From contig JAVBWO010000024.1 in assembly GCA_036677375.1 (NCBI GenBank), positions 124,001 through 188,000 of the forward strand: a DNA stretch of 64,000 nucleotides, given 5' to 3'. This DNA is from JAVBWO01 sp036677375. Lineage in GTDB: Bacteria; Bacillota; Dehalobacteriia; UBA4068; UBA4997. Below are positions 7,243 through 16,200 of the stretch, piece by piece; the first letter of the stretch is position 1; every line of letters begins with the position of its first letter. The notes under the pieces are model-generated. The model did no database searches. It was not told where the DNA came from and was given only the letters and a program-made list of their open reading frames with translations. A program made the translations under genes and the position numbers.

Positions 7243-9020
7243 AGGACACCTCCCTTGACGGCACAGCTTGCCGCCTGATCCGGCCGGCGCCGCTCATCCG
7301 CCGCCTTAAGGAAAGCCAAAAGTCCCCAGGAGGTAACCATCGCGGAACCGCCGTTGGATACAAAAGGCAGGGTCACCCCGGTAAGAGGCAAAAGGTCCAC
7401 CGAGCCGAAAACATTCAGGGAGGTCTGGATCAAAAAGATTGCCGCGGCGCCACAGGCGGCAATGGCATAAAAGGAAGAACGGCAACGCACCACCGAAAGC
7501 ACGGCAAATAACGCAAAAAACGCGATAATCAGAACCGCGGTCACGGCAACGATCAGTCCCCATTCCTCGCAGATCAAACCGAATACCAGGTCCGTATCGG
7601 ACGCGGCAATATTGACAAGATAGCCGTTGCCGCCGCCCACCCCCAAAAGGCCTCCGCTAGCTGCAGCGATCATGGTACGCGTCTGTTGGAAACCGATGCT
7701 GTCGGCATATTGCCACACATGGCCCCAAGCGGCAAAACGTGAGGCGATATAAGGCAAAAACACCACGACCGCGATAGCGCCAAGAACGGCGCCGGCGGTG
7801 ATGAAGGTGATGGTACGTACGTCACCGGAACGCATATAGGCTATGACCAAAAAAGCGCCGAAGAAGATCACCGCCGTGCCCAGGTCCCGTATGAGGAAAA
7901 GCGTACCGATACAAGCGCCCGAAAAACCAATAAAAGCCGTTAAGTTCCGCGCGGTCAAAAGCCTGTCTAAGGTGGCGGCTCCCGCCAGAACAAAAGCGAC
8001 CTTGATGAATTCGAAGGGTTGCAAGGTAATAAAACCGAAATTGATCCAGTTTTTCGCGCCGAAGCGGGTCTCGCCGATGGTCAGATTCAATACTAACAAT
8101 ACAAGGGATACAACCACCAGCACATATTTCAGTTTGCGCGCCCGCGCCAGATCTTTGAAAATCCCTCCCAGAACGGAAAAAGCGGCAATGCCCAGTAAAA
8201 TGGCCGCCAGCTGTTTATAAAGGGCGCTGGGAGCCGCCGACGCTACCACAAGAAGGCCCAGACCGCAAAGAAAATAAGCCAGAAGCTCCAGCTCAAAGTA
8301 CTTGCCGCCGCGCCGCCGCATCAAGAGATAATAAAGCCACTCCGCCAGCATAAACAACAAAAAAGTCACCGGCACCGCCACATTTTGTGCTTCGCCCGCG
8401 GCAAAGATCATTTGCAGCAAGCCCAATAACTGAAACAACAAAACCAAAAGAAAGGTCACGCGGGGCCGGATATAACTGCCCACCCGTACCAGGTGTGACA
8501 AAATCCCCGGCGGAGCCGTTTCGGCAACGATGACCTCAGGCGGCAGGAGCATCAGGCCGCATTCGCCCAGAGAAATGATATCCCCCGCCTCTACCTTAGC
8601 AGGGCCTGCAATCTTTTCGCCGTTGACTTTGACACCGGCTTTGGAAGCCAGATCGGCAATGGACCAGGCGCCTCCGCAAAAGGTCAGGACGGCATGATTC
8701 CGGGAGATATAGGGCAAATCTACAATCACATCGCACAGCCTGCTCCTTCCGATCAAGTTTTCCCAATGCAGGAGCGGAATCCGCGCGCCGTTAGGCATAT
8801 CCAGATACCCCCAAGCCGCGTTGCCCTTGCCGTCATGGAGCAGCGGCAGTACACAGCGCACGAAAATCACAAGGGTCAAAACGGGAAACAGCCAGCGCGC
8901 TACCGCGGTATAGATTGTTGCCGCTTCTTCGGAGCGCGACAAAATGGCTCCCAAAGCCGTAAGGGGGCCTCCCAAAATCCAATTCCAAAACCTTTGAATC
9001 GGTTCCCAAATACTGTTCAT
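7239..9020 (-). CDS. FHA domain fused to FtsW/RodA/SpoVE-type glycosyltransferase
   Basis: The 593-residue protein begins with a membrane helix (residues about 35-60). An FHA phosphothreonine-binding domain follows (about 85-165; GRSRLCDVIVDLPYISRNHA carries the conserved GR, S and H). The rest is a polytopic SEDS core, including TRFGAKNWINFGFITLQPFEFIKVAF and the C-terminal LPFVSNGGSAM signature. SEDS proteins polymerise lipid II into glycan strands. The FHA part would let a Ser/Thr kinase set activity or localisation. In mycobacteria fhaB, rodA and pbpA are separate neighbours; here two of them are one polypeptide, coupled to a pbpA-like gene. The SD GAGG lies about 9 nt before the ATG. Upstream is a 20-bp tandem duplication. 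Confidence 0.9.
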   Translation of the reverse strand: MNSIWEPIQRFWNWILGGPLTALGAILSRSEEAATIYTAVARWLFPVLTLVIFVRCVLPLLHDGKGNAAWGYLDMPNGARIPLLHWENLIGRSRLCDVIVDLPYISRNHAVLTFCGGAWSIADLASKAGVKVNGEKIAGPAKVEAGDIISLGECGLMLLPPEVIVAETAPPGILSHLVRVGSYIRPRVTFLLVLLFQLLGLLQMIFAAGEAQNVAVPVTFLLFMLAEWLYYLLMRRRGGKYFELELLAYFLCGLGLLVVASAAPSALYKQLAAILLGIAAFSVLGGIFKDLARARKLKYVLVVVSLVLLVLNLTIGETRFGAKNWINFGFITLQPFEFIKVAFVLAGAATLDRLLTARNLTAFIGFSGACIGTLFLIRDLGTAVIFFGAFLVIAYMRSGDVRTITFITAGAVLGAIAVVVFLPYIASRFAAWGHVWQYADSIGFQQTRTMIAAASGGLLGVGGGNGYLVNIAASDTDLVFGLICEEWGLIVAVTAVLIIAFFALFAVLSVVRCRSSFYAIAACGAAAIFLIQTSLNVFGSVDLLPLTGVTLPFVSNGGSAMVTSWGLLAFLKAADERRRPDQAASCAVKGGVL

Positions 9021-9033
9021 GATTTGCTTCCTC

Positions 9034-9073
9034 TTTATAACTCTTTTCTCAAATTTATAACTCTTTTCTCAAA
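9034..9073. repeat. Tandem duplication, 2 x 20 bp
   Basis: TTTATAACTCTTTTCTCAAA occurs twice with no spacer (9034-9053 and 9054-9073), just upstream of the FHA-FtsW SD sequence. It looks like a recent replication-slippage event and may duplicate part of the 5' leader. Confidence 0.9.
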
Positions 9074-9508
9074 TGCCAATTCTTTATTATCTTTTTATCT
9101 CTTTATCTCATCATCTCAAATGCATGATTCCATAAGCTTTTTTCCGCATAGTTGCTTGTTGAAGGAATTAAAAAATCAATGGATCGCTTATCAATATAAG
9201 ACGATTGCCGTTCCTTTAAATCTTCAAACTTGCATACAAAATTAAATTATTCAATCTTCAATTCAGTATTTTAATCTAATTAAAAATAAATGAACTTTTC
9301 ACAAAGTGAGCCGTCTTTGCTTTGGAGCTTTCTCCGTCTGCTCTTTCAAGCTAGACACTTTCTTTTCCATTGACGTACCTTTAAGCGGTTCCGTTCCCCT
9401 CCCGGCGCTCCCGTTTATTTGCTTCCCATTATAATACCTGAAACAGAAAAAACCAAGAGGCCCGGTACTTCTTCTTATACCAGGGCCGCCCTCCCGGCGC
9501 TCCGGCAC
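9074..9508. other. Gene-free interval with partial direct repeats
   Basis: No supported gene. The sequence CCCTCCCGGCGCTCC occurs near 9397-9411 and again near 9489-9503, and each copy is followed 15-25 bp later by CATTATAATA. This suggests a partial duplication of about 100 bp. Only the second copy sits in a context with a full promoter (9509-9537). An 83-codon minus-strand frame here has no convincing SD and an odd composition. Confidence 0.5.
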
Positions 9509-9537
9509 TTGACACCATCCGTGGATTTCATTATAAT
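9509..9537 (+). promoter_or_regulatory. Consensus sigma-A promoter of the ABC-F gene
   Basis: TTGACA (9509-9514) and TATAAT (9532-9537) are both perfect and are 17 bp apart. Transcription would start near 9544, giving a 5' leader of about 330 nt before the ABC-F start codon at 9874. Such a strong promoter with a long leader indicates control after initiation. Confidence 0.85.
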
Positions 9538-9556
9538 AAGGGCAAATCAATGGGAT

Positions 9557-9679
9557 GGGAGTTGAAAGGATGCGCCAGCTTTCTTGCTAAGAACACAAAA
9601 CAGCACAACCGGTTGTAAAACCCCGCAGGGTTCTTATTTGTTGTGCTCATGCAAGAAAGTTGTGAACCCTTCAAACTCC
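9557..9679 (+). promoter_or_regulatory. Nested hairpin leader element
   Basis: Four arms nest around one centre. GGGAGTTGAAAGG (9557-9569) pairs imperfectly with CCCTTCAAACTCC (9667-9679). CTTTCTTGC (9579-9587) pairs with GCAAGAAAG (9651-9659), AGCACAAC (9602-9609) with GTTGTGCT (9640-9647), and AACCC (9619-9623) with GGGTT (9628-9632). A six-codon reading frame lies inside the 5' arm. The arrangement resembles ribosome-sensing leaders of antibiotic-resistance genes. A decayed inverted-repeat element is the alternative. Confidence 0.65.
9570..9590 (+). CDS. Possible leader peptide MRQLSC
   Basis: ATG CGC CAG CTT TCT TGC TAA, with GGGAG 8 nt upstream as SD. Its last codons form the 5' arm of the CTTTCTTGC/GCAAGAAAG stem, so a ribosome paused here would break that stem. 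Leader peptides of a few codons are known ahead of ABC-F genes such as msrD and Listeria lmo0919. Whether this one is translated cannot be seen from sequence. Confidence 0.4.
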   Translation: MRQLSC

Positions 9680-9819
9680 ATGTCTTAACCGTTCATTTGA
9701 CCATTGGCTTATTCTAACCTTTTTTTCCCTTGGTTTTTTGCCTGTTCGCCCTATGCACCCCGACCATAGGAAATAAAATAGGTAGAAAGCGCCATGTTAA
9801 GCCAATAGGAACCGCCGTG

Positions 9820-9860
9820 AGCCGTAAGGAAAGCAACTTTCCTGCGGCTTATTTTATTTT
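9820..9860 (+). terminator. Intrinsic terminator in the ABC-F leader (attenuator)
   Basis: The arm AGCCG..AAGGAAAG (9820-9833) pairs with CTTTCCT.CGGCT (9837-9849) around a 3-nt loop and a small internal mismatch, followed by TATTTTATTTT. It ends directly against the SD GGGAGG (9861-9866), so termination would silence the gene. AAATAAAATA (9771-9780) is exactly complementary to the tail 9850-9859, and AAGCC (9799-9803) can pair with GGCTT (9846-9850). Both are candidate antiterminator pairings. A four-codon frame, ATG TTA AGC CAA TAG, starts at 9793. Confidence 0.75.
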
Positions 9861-9873
9861 GGGAGGCGATCTT

Positions 9874-11358
9874 ATGTCCCTGATTCAGATTTCACAACTT
9901 ACCTTCGGCTATGACGGCAGCTTTGACAATATTTTTGAAAATATTTCCTTTCAGATCGACAGCGACTGGAAGCTGGGCCTCACCGGCAGAAACGGCAGAG
10001 GGAAAACGACGCTCTTAAACCTGCTTTTGGGCAAATTCCCCTATCGCGGTACCATTACCGCGTCGGTGGACTTTGATTATTTCCCTTTCCCGATTGATGA
10101 CAAAAACCAGGATACCTTGCAGGTTTTGACTTTCGTCGCACCGAATGCCGCTTTTTGGCAAATCAAAAAAGAGCTTTCTTTACTGGATGTCAAAGAAAAC
10201 GTGCTCTACCGTCCTTTCGGCTCTTTAAGCAACGGCGAACAGACAAAAGTGCTCTTATCAGCCCTGTTTCTCAAAGAAAACCGTTTTCTTTTGATTGATG
10301 AACCCACCAATCATCTGGATATGGCGGCCCGGCATATCGTTGCCGATTACCTGAAAGTCAAGAAAAGCTTTATCCTGGTCTCCCATGACAGGGCATTTCT
10401 GGACTGCTCTGTCGATCATATCCTGGCTATCAATAAAAACAATATCGAGATCCAGAAGGGCAACTTCTCTTCCTGGCAAACCAATAAAGACCGGCAGGAT
10501 CATTTCGAGCTTCAGAAAAACGATAAGCTGAAAAAAGAGATCAAAAGCCTCGACAATGCCGCCAAGCGCACCACAGCCTGGTCGGACCGGGTGGAAAGCA
10601 CCAAAACCGGTAGCCGTCTTTCCGGCATTAAGCCGGATAAAGGGTATATCGGACACCAGGCGGCCAAAATGATGAAGCGTTCCCAAGCCATCGAAGACCG
10701 CCGGCAAAATGCCGCTGCCGCTAAAGCGGCGCTTTTAAAAAATATTGAGACCGCGGAAAGCCTTGCCCTCCACCCCCTGACTTACCCCCAAAGCCGTCTG
10801 ATCGAGGTCAATCACCTCTCCCTTTCTCACGGCGAAAAAATCATTGTTAAGGATGTGTCCTTTACCATAGACCGTGGCGACCGCTTGTCGGTGCAAGGCA
10901 AAAACGGTTCCGGCAAATCCAGCATCCTCAAGCTGCTGACGGGGGAAAGGTTCCCATTTTCCTGCATTGGCAGCCTTAAAATCGGCTCTCAGCTTATGAT
11001 CTCTTATGTGCCGCAGGATACGTCTTTTCTAAAAGGCGGCTTAAAAGAATTTGCCAAAAGGCAGAGCATTGACGAGAGTCTTTTCAAGGCCATCCTGCGC
11101 AAACTGGACTTTGTCCGGGCGCAGTTCGAAAAAGACATGGCGGACTTCAGCGAAGGACAAAAGAAAAAGGTGCTCCTTGCCAAAAGCCTTTGTGAGCCGG
11201 CGCACCTTTATATTTGGGATGAGCCGCTGAATTTTATCGATATCATTTCCCGCATGCAGATCGAGGAACTTCTCTTGCAATTCTGCCCTACTATGATCTT
11301 TGTGGAGCACGACCAGGTATTCTGCGACAACATCGCCACAAAACAGTTGCTTCTGTAA
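9874..11358 (+). CDS. Lsa-family ABC-F ribosomal protection protein
   Basis: The 494-residue soluble protein has two ABC domains and no membrane segments. Domain 1 has Walker A GRNGRGKT, signature LSNGEQTKVLL and Walker B FLLIDEPTNHLD. A lysine-rich interdomain linker follows (about 190-290). Domain 2 has GKNGSGKS, FSEGQKKKVLLAKS and LYIWDEPLNFID. The last motif, WDEPLN, and the overall length match Lsa/Vga-type ABC-F proteins, which dislodge lincosamides, streptogramin A and pleuromutilins from the ribosome. The start at 9874 is chosen because GGGAGG lies 7 nt before it; upstream in-frame ATGs fall in the leader. The attenuator-type leader supports drug-induced expression. The gene is monocistronic and bounded by a strong terminator. 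Actual resistance is untested. Confidence 0.88.
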   Translation: MSLIQISQLTFGYDGSFDNIFENISFQIDSDWKLGLTGRNGRGKTTLLNLLLGKFPYRGTITASVDFDYFPFPIDDKNQDTLQVLTFVAPNAAFWQIKKELSLLDVKENVLYRPFGSLSNGEQTKVLLSALFLKENRFLLIDEPTNHLDMAARHIVADYLKVKKSFILVSHDRAFLDCSVDHILAINKNNIEIQKGNFSSWQTNKDRQDHFELQKNDKLKKEIKSLDNAAKRTTAWSDRVESTKTGSRLSGIKPDKGYIGHQAAKMMKRSQAIEDRRQNAAAAKAALLKNIETAESLALHPLTYPQSRLIEVNHLSLSHGEKIIVKDVSFTIDRGDRLSVQGKNGSGKSSILKLLTGERFPFSCIGSLKIGSQLMISYVPQDTSFLKGGLKEFAKRQSIDESLFKAILRKLDFVRAQFEKDMADFSEGQKKKVLLAKSLCEPAHLYIWDEPLNFIDIISRMQIEELLLQFCPTMIFVEHDQVFCDNIATKQLLL

Positions 11359-11494
11359 AAATGGCAAGGCTGAAGGCGATATCAACCGGTGCGCTACTAT
11401 GGAAAACCCGACAAAGACAGTGGAAAAGCAACATCCGCGACGGCGAGGCTTTTCCACCACATAAGATTTTTTAAAAAAGCATGACGTCTCACCC

Positions 11495-11527
11495 AAAACG
11501 CCGTTCCCTATAAGGGAACGGCGTTTT
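11495..11527. terminator. Bidirectional terminator after ABC-F
   Basis: AAAACGCCGTTCCC and its perfect complement GGGAACGGCGTTTT flank a 5-nt loop. The 14-bp stem, with A's on one side and T's on the other, can stop transcription from the ABC-F gene on the plus strand and from the pilin cluster on the minus strand. Confidence 0.85.
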
Positions 11528-11558
11528 ATATTACTTGAGCTAAAGGCAAAGAGTCAAA

Positions 11559-11581
11559 TACCGCCCGTTAAAGGGGCGGTA
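11559..11581 (-). terminator. Hairpin after the pilin cluster
   Basis: TACCGCCC and GGGCGGTA form an 8-bp stem with a 7-nt loop about 45 bp past the last prepilin gene. Only TTTG follows on the minus strand, so it may be a weak terminator backed up by the hairpin at 11495-11527. Confidence 0.45.
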
Positions 11582-11624
11582 AAACAGAGGAACCGGCAAA
11601 GAGACCGGCAACCATGATGCTTAT

Positions 11625-12134
11625 TTACCGGATATTGAGAGCCTGTGCCACCACGGAAACCCCATTCACCACATGCCCTGCCCGATTGGCAAAAGTCAGA
11701 TTGATTCGGTAAAGCCCGACATTTTCTTCTGCAAAAGAAACTTTCACCCTCAGATTGGCATATTGCTTCACATCAAAGGGAAGCCACTGATCTTCCGTTC
11801 CCTGCAAAACCAAGGTGCCGTAACCGTCGCCGTCAGGATCGTCCACCGAGAGCCGGACATCACTGCCATAACGGTTGCTGTCATAGGTCAAGTTTCCGGA
11901 GCCGTCGATAGCGACCTCCTGGGCAAAGCGAAGCTCATCCAATAAAAAATTCAGGATCGTGGAGGAAACCAACCTGGACTGGGAACGGTTCAAGTTGTTC
12001 TGATAAATATTTAAGACTGCAGGGGTCATTGTGGCAATGGCAAGCACCATGATGCCGATGATCACAGAGGTTACCACCACTTCAAAGAAAGTGAATCCTT
12101 TTTGATTTTTAACCGGATGTCTTAACTTCACCAC
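11625..12134 (-). CDS. Prepilin-type N-terminal cleavage/methylation protein
   Basis: The 169-residue protein carries a class III signal: a short basic leader ending KNQKG, then FTFFEVVVTSVIIGIMVLAIA, with the conserved Glu at mature position 5. The remainder looks like a small beta-rich pseudopilin globular domain. Prepilin peptidase would cut after the Gly, and the product would join a type IV pilus or pseudopilus. I prefer the GTG at 12134, which has AGGAGG 6 nt upstream; the longer frame from GTG 12149 would include that SD. It is the last gene of the four-gene minus-strand cluster and starts 12 bp after the preceding gene. No pilus motor or prepilin peptidase gene is in the window. Confidence 0.82.
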   Translation of the reverse strand: MVKLRHPVKNQKGFTFFEVVVTSVIIGIMVLAIATMTPAVLNIYQNNLNRSQSRLVSSTILNFLLDELRFAQEVAIDGSGNLTYDSNRYGSDVRLSVDDPDGDGYGTLVLQGTEDQWLPFDVKQYANLRVKVSFAEENVGLYRINLTFANRAGHVVNGVSVVAQALNIR

Positions 12135-12145
12135 GACGCTCCTCC

Positions 12146-12460
12146 TCACCTGTCTATATAAGCGCGCAAACGCCCCTCTGTCTTGACAGAAACGTCTATG
12201 GTAGCATCAAGATCGCTCCTTGCGGCAAAGGTTACCGTCAAAACGGCATCTTCCCCCACCGTCATCCTTTCCGCGTTGCTCAAATCCTCATAGAACGAGG
12301 ATTCTTTTTCGGCGGTATCCGTATTAAGGTTGCCGGCTACGGTGACCATAGAAACAAAAACCAAAACCACGACGCCCAGCACCAACAAAGCCAATACGGC
12401 CTCTAAAATGCTGAACCCCGACTTGTTTTGCAGAATGGATTGCAGTTTTTGTTTTCTCAT
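12146..12460 (-). CDS. Small prepilin-like protein
   Basis: The 104-residue protein begins MRKQKLQSILQNKSG then FSILEAVLALLVLGVVVLVFV, a canonical prepilin peptidase site (G|F, Glu5) followed by the hydrophobic assembly helix. The mature soluble part is only about 70 residues, typical of a minor pseudopilin. The start at 12460 has AGAGGGG 7 nt upstream. An in-frame ATG at 12508 would overlap the previous gene and has no SD. It is the third gene of the cluster and ends just before the last prepilin gene. Minor pilins of this type often form the tip complex that primes pilus assembly. Confidence 0.8.
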   Translation of the reverse strand: MRKQKLQSILQNKSGFSILEAVLALLVLGVVVLVFVSMVTVAGNLNTDTAEKESSFYEDLSNAERMTVGEDAVLTVTFAARSDLDATIDVSVKTEGRLRAYIDR

Positions 12461-12485
12461 GAAGTACCCCTCTTTTTTGTGTTGC

Positions 12486-13109
12486 TTATGGTTGAGGATA
12501 AAAAGCATTCAAAGACCATCGGATGGTAGTGGTCACAACGGTCGTGGTCACCAGATTCCCCTCCGCGGTGCTGCCCGTGGCGGAAACCTGGGTATCGCTT
12601 GACACCACCGGATCAAAATCGGCATGCAGCAGATAGGAATAATCCTGATACTCCGTAGTAATCAGCCCCCGTAGGAGATAGTCCCGGCCAGCTGTGAGAT
12701 TTACCGAGACATCTCCCATATCCTCCACCCCCGAAAGAGTGAAATCATAGGTGGAACTGCTGCCTTCTAAAGCGGCAGTCACCGCGTCATAGGCCATGGG
12801 GTAAAAAGGCAACGAAACATCGTTCCCCGTGACAGTCCGCGTGGTGGTACTGCCGGACGCGGCGGAAACGGTGGTCTTAGTGACGGTGATGACAATCTTA
12901 GCCAATTCGGCCTGGAGCATCTGACCGGCAGATTTGGCGGAAAAATAAGCTTGCTGCTCGTATAAGGCGTTGGCGGCATTGCCGCCGGCGGTGGAAGACG
13001 CCACCAGCAAACTGGCGCCCACTGCCATAGCAATCACAAAGAAAACCAAAACGATGATCATGGCTGCGCCGGACTGATCCTGTAATATTTTTTGGATTTT
13101 CTGCACCAT
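12486..13109 (-). CDS. PilX-like pilus assembly protein
   Basis: The 207-residue protein has an N-terminal segment QDQSGAAMIIVLVFFVIAMA, resembling PilX/GspK-type N-termini that keep a hydrophobic helix but lack the Glu5 of major pilins. It continues ASLLVASSTAGGNAANALYEQQAYFSAKSAGQMLQAEL, where the Tyr/Phe-rich AYFSAKSA stretch is common in PilX-type proteins. A Thr/Ser-rich beta region follows, to residue 207. The SD AGAGG lies about 8 nt before the ATG. It is the second gene of the cluster, 157 bp after the giant prepilin and 26 bp before the next start. A minor component of a type IV pilus-like fibre is the likely role. Confidence 0.75.
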   Translation of the reverse strand: MVQKIQKILQDQSGAAMIIVLVFFVIAMAVGASLLVASSTAGGNAANALYEQQAYFSAKSAGQMLQAELAKIVITVTKTTVSAASGSTTTRTVTGNDVSLPFYPMAYDAVTAALEGSSSTYDFTLSGVEDMGDVSVNLTAGRDYLLRGLITTEYQDYSYLLHADFDPVVSSDTQVSATGSTAEGNLVTTTVVTTTIRWSLNAFYPQP

Positions 13110-13266
13110 GTCACCGCCTCTCTTTTTTAATATTTATATGGTAATTTGCCAACTTTTTTCAATGGCAAATTCAATAACAAATTGCTCCCGGTTAAGTGCG
13201 TGCCACATTAGGCGATCCGGTTCAAATGAGAAGCCGTCCGCTTCGTGTTTTTTTACAGGAATCAAA

Positions 13267-16200
13267 TCAGTAGGTCGTGGGCCAAGCGCCATCATGGGTC
13301 ACCCCTCTTAGCTTGGGATAAGGATACCCGGCAGGAGTGGAATCGTCGGTATTCATTTCCCATATATTGTAGAAATCCCAATAGGAAAAATAATTCTTAT
13401 TTTTCATCTGGTTGACGGATAAGATCCCGCTGGTAGAGGAAACATTGCCGATGCGGTAAAACGGGGTGCTGCTGTTGATATAATTATAGAGCGTACTGCC
13501 GTTGCCCAAGAAATAGCATCTTGTTAAGGAAGCGCTGCTGCCATAACCCAGGAACCCCCCGACGGTGCCTGAGGCGGTGGCACTGACTTTTCCGGCGGCA
13601 TAACATTTGGTAACAGTACCGCTCTGCAAAATACCGCCAAAGCCGCCGAAATTTAACGATGATCCCGATCCGGAAACTATCTGAGTAACCTTGCCTGTGG
13701 CATAACAGTTGTCGACAGCATAGCCCTGGCTTTCCCCAAAGAAGCCGCCGATGGAAGCATTCCCTGTGACATTGCCTGTGGCATAGCATTTACTGATGGT
13801 AGCTCCGCTGGCGCCGCTTCCTAAAAAGCCCCCAGCGGCGGAAGCTGCCGTTACCGCGCCTGTAGCATAGCATTTGGTCATTTGTGCCCCGCTGCCCGCA
13901 TAGCCGGCAAAACCGCCCGTATTGTTGTCGCCCACGATGCTTCCCGTCGCGGAAGAGGTCTGGACGATACCGGTGTTTTTACCGGCCAGACCGCCCACGG
14001 CGTCTGCCGTGCCGGTGACATTGCCCCCCGCAAAACAGCCTGTGACGGTACCGGCATTCCAACCGATCAGACCGCCCACAGTGTCATGAGCCATTACAGG
14101 GATGGCAGCGCTGCAATTAGCGACGGTACCACCGTTATAACCTGCCAAAGCGCCGGTCTTACCGTAAGCAGTATTGCCGCCGGTGGGCATAATGGCGGCA
14201 CTGCCGCCCGCAGCGATCCGAATATTTTGCAGCGTGCCTGTGCTGTAACCGAAAAGGCCGCCGTAATCATGGTTGATGTCCATGTCAAGGCCTATGATGT
14301 TCTTACTGCCGCCGTCATACTGTCCGGTGAAAGGCAATGCTTGGCTGCCAATGGCAGTATGATAATTACTAACACCCGCGCCGCCTGCCTCACTGTAATC
14401 GGTATAGCTGATATCGGCTGTCTGCTGATAATATTTCCCCAAATAACGGCTCAAGCCGATATTTCTTAATTGATAAGGGCTGCGGATCAGATAAGGATTT
14501 GACTGGGTGCCCCAGCTCCAGGTGCTGCTGTCGGCCGAAAGAGCGCCGGCGAAATGGGGATTGAATCTGACCTTGCCGGCGGATATGCCATTGACAAAAC
14601 ACTCCGCCACATAATAGCCCGTGCTGGAAGTGGGCAGACTGTCAAGCCAAGAGGTATCGGAGAGCTTTACCAGAGAAATCCCATGGGAAAGCGCCGAAAC
14701 TTCCACGCCGGAAGCCTGAAGCAGCAGGCTGGCGCCGTTGCCGTCATAAATCTTTACAGAGGCGTTGGCCGCATTGGTGAAATCATGCTTGACAAGAATG
14801 CCATAGCCATCTCTGGATACTATTTTAGCATCATCCAAATCATTTTGTATGGCGCCGTTTTTCACAAAACAAACGCCTTTTGTAGCGTCCGTATAATTTT
14901 CAAAATAGGCCAGGCTGCCTTCATATCCCCATACCGGCCAATCACCATAATGTGGTACGCCTTTGATCCAGGCATAAGGATAATTTTCATCGTTTAACGC
15001 TGCTGCCAGGGGGAAAGTATCGGAGGCTGCCGCTTCATCCCAGGTGTTGCTAAAATCAAAGCCCGGATATCCTACGGTTGAAAGGAAAGTAAGCTGGTAA
15101 AAGCTTTTAGCTGTTGCCTGCGCGCCAGAGTTAGCGCTATAGCCTATGGCGCTTAGGCCGGTATTGTAATCCGTATCCTGCAAGAAATAGGCATTCTGAA
15201 TGGAGGCGTTCCAGGAATTTTCACCGGCAAAACCGCCCACTTCCGTATGCCAGCCGAACTGTCCGGAGATACTGCCCAAAGAATAACAATCCATGATTTG
15301 GCCGCCGTTGGTATTGACGCCCACAAAACCGCCGGAATAATCGGTGGCAGTGATACCGGAAACACTGTAACAGTCGCTGATGGAGCCTTCGTTCCAACCG
15401 ACGAAACCGCCGTTATAGCCGCCGATCCCATAGGCCATGGTCATCAGGGGCGAATTGGCATAAGATTTCGTAATAATGGCGCCGTAATTATTATCCCCTA
15501 CCAAACCGCCGCAGGCGCTGCCTTCCGCATTGACGGTGCAGGTGGCGAAGGATTGCGTGATGGCGCCGTAATTATTTCCCACCAGGCCGCCCAAGCGCAC
15601 GGTTGCCGCGGTGTCCCAAAGGGTCTGGTTGATGACGCCGCCGATGACGCCGCAGTTTTCCACCCGGCTGCTGCCGCTGACATAACCTGCCAAAACGCCA
15701 AAGCCGGAACTAGAACTCAAGGAAGTAGTCCAACCCAAAGACAGGTTTAGGCTGGCGTCGGTCAACCGGATGTTTTTCAGGACGCCGCCGTAGGCAACCA
15801 CGCCGAAAAGGCCGCTGTTGGCAGGATTGGTTGCAGAAATAGTCAAATGGGCGATCGTGTTGCCTAGGCCGTCATATTGGCCTTCAAAAGGTCCCCAGCC
15901 CCAACTGCCGATGGGATAGTGATAATAGGGGTCGACGCCCGAGCCGCTTTGGGCTCTTGTATAGACGGCATAATCAATATTGGTGGTTTGGGAGAAATAT
16001 TCATCCAAATAACGGTCATACCAACCGATATTCAATAAATGTCTGGGGGAACGAATCTGATAAGGCGCGTCAGCGATTTGGCCCAGATTCCAGCTGCTAT
16101 TGGGCCCCAAAGCGGCCCCGAAAAGCAGATTACAGCGAGTCTGCTTGACCAATTGCACATTATCGATGGAAACCGTCGCATGTGAGAACTGATGATTGCC

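Noticed and set aside
9299..9550. 83-codon minus-strand frame, or its 23-codon 3' part (MEKKVSS...)
   Set aside because: No good SD, low-complexity composition, and it overlaps the promoter of the ABC-F gene; not supported as a gene.
9730..9873. Longer start for the ABC-F protein at 9730
   Set aside because: The extra 48 codons cover the leader terminator and SD; family members begin at the ATG 9874.
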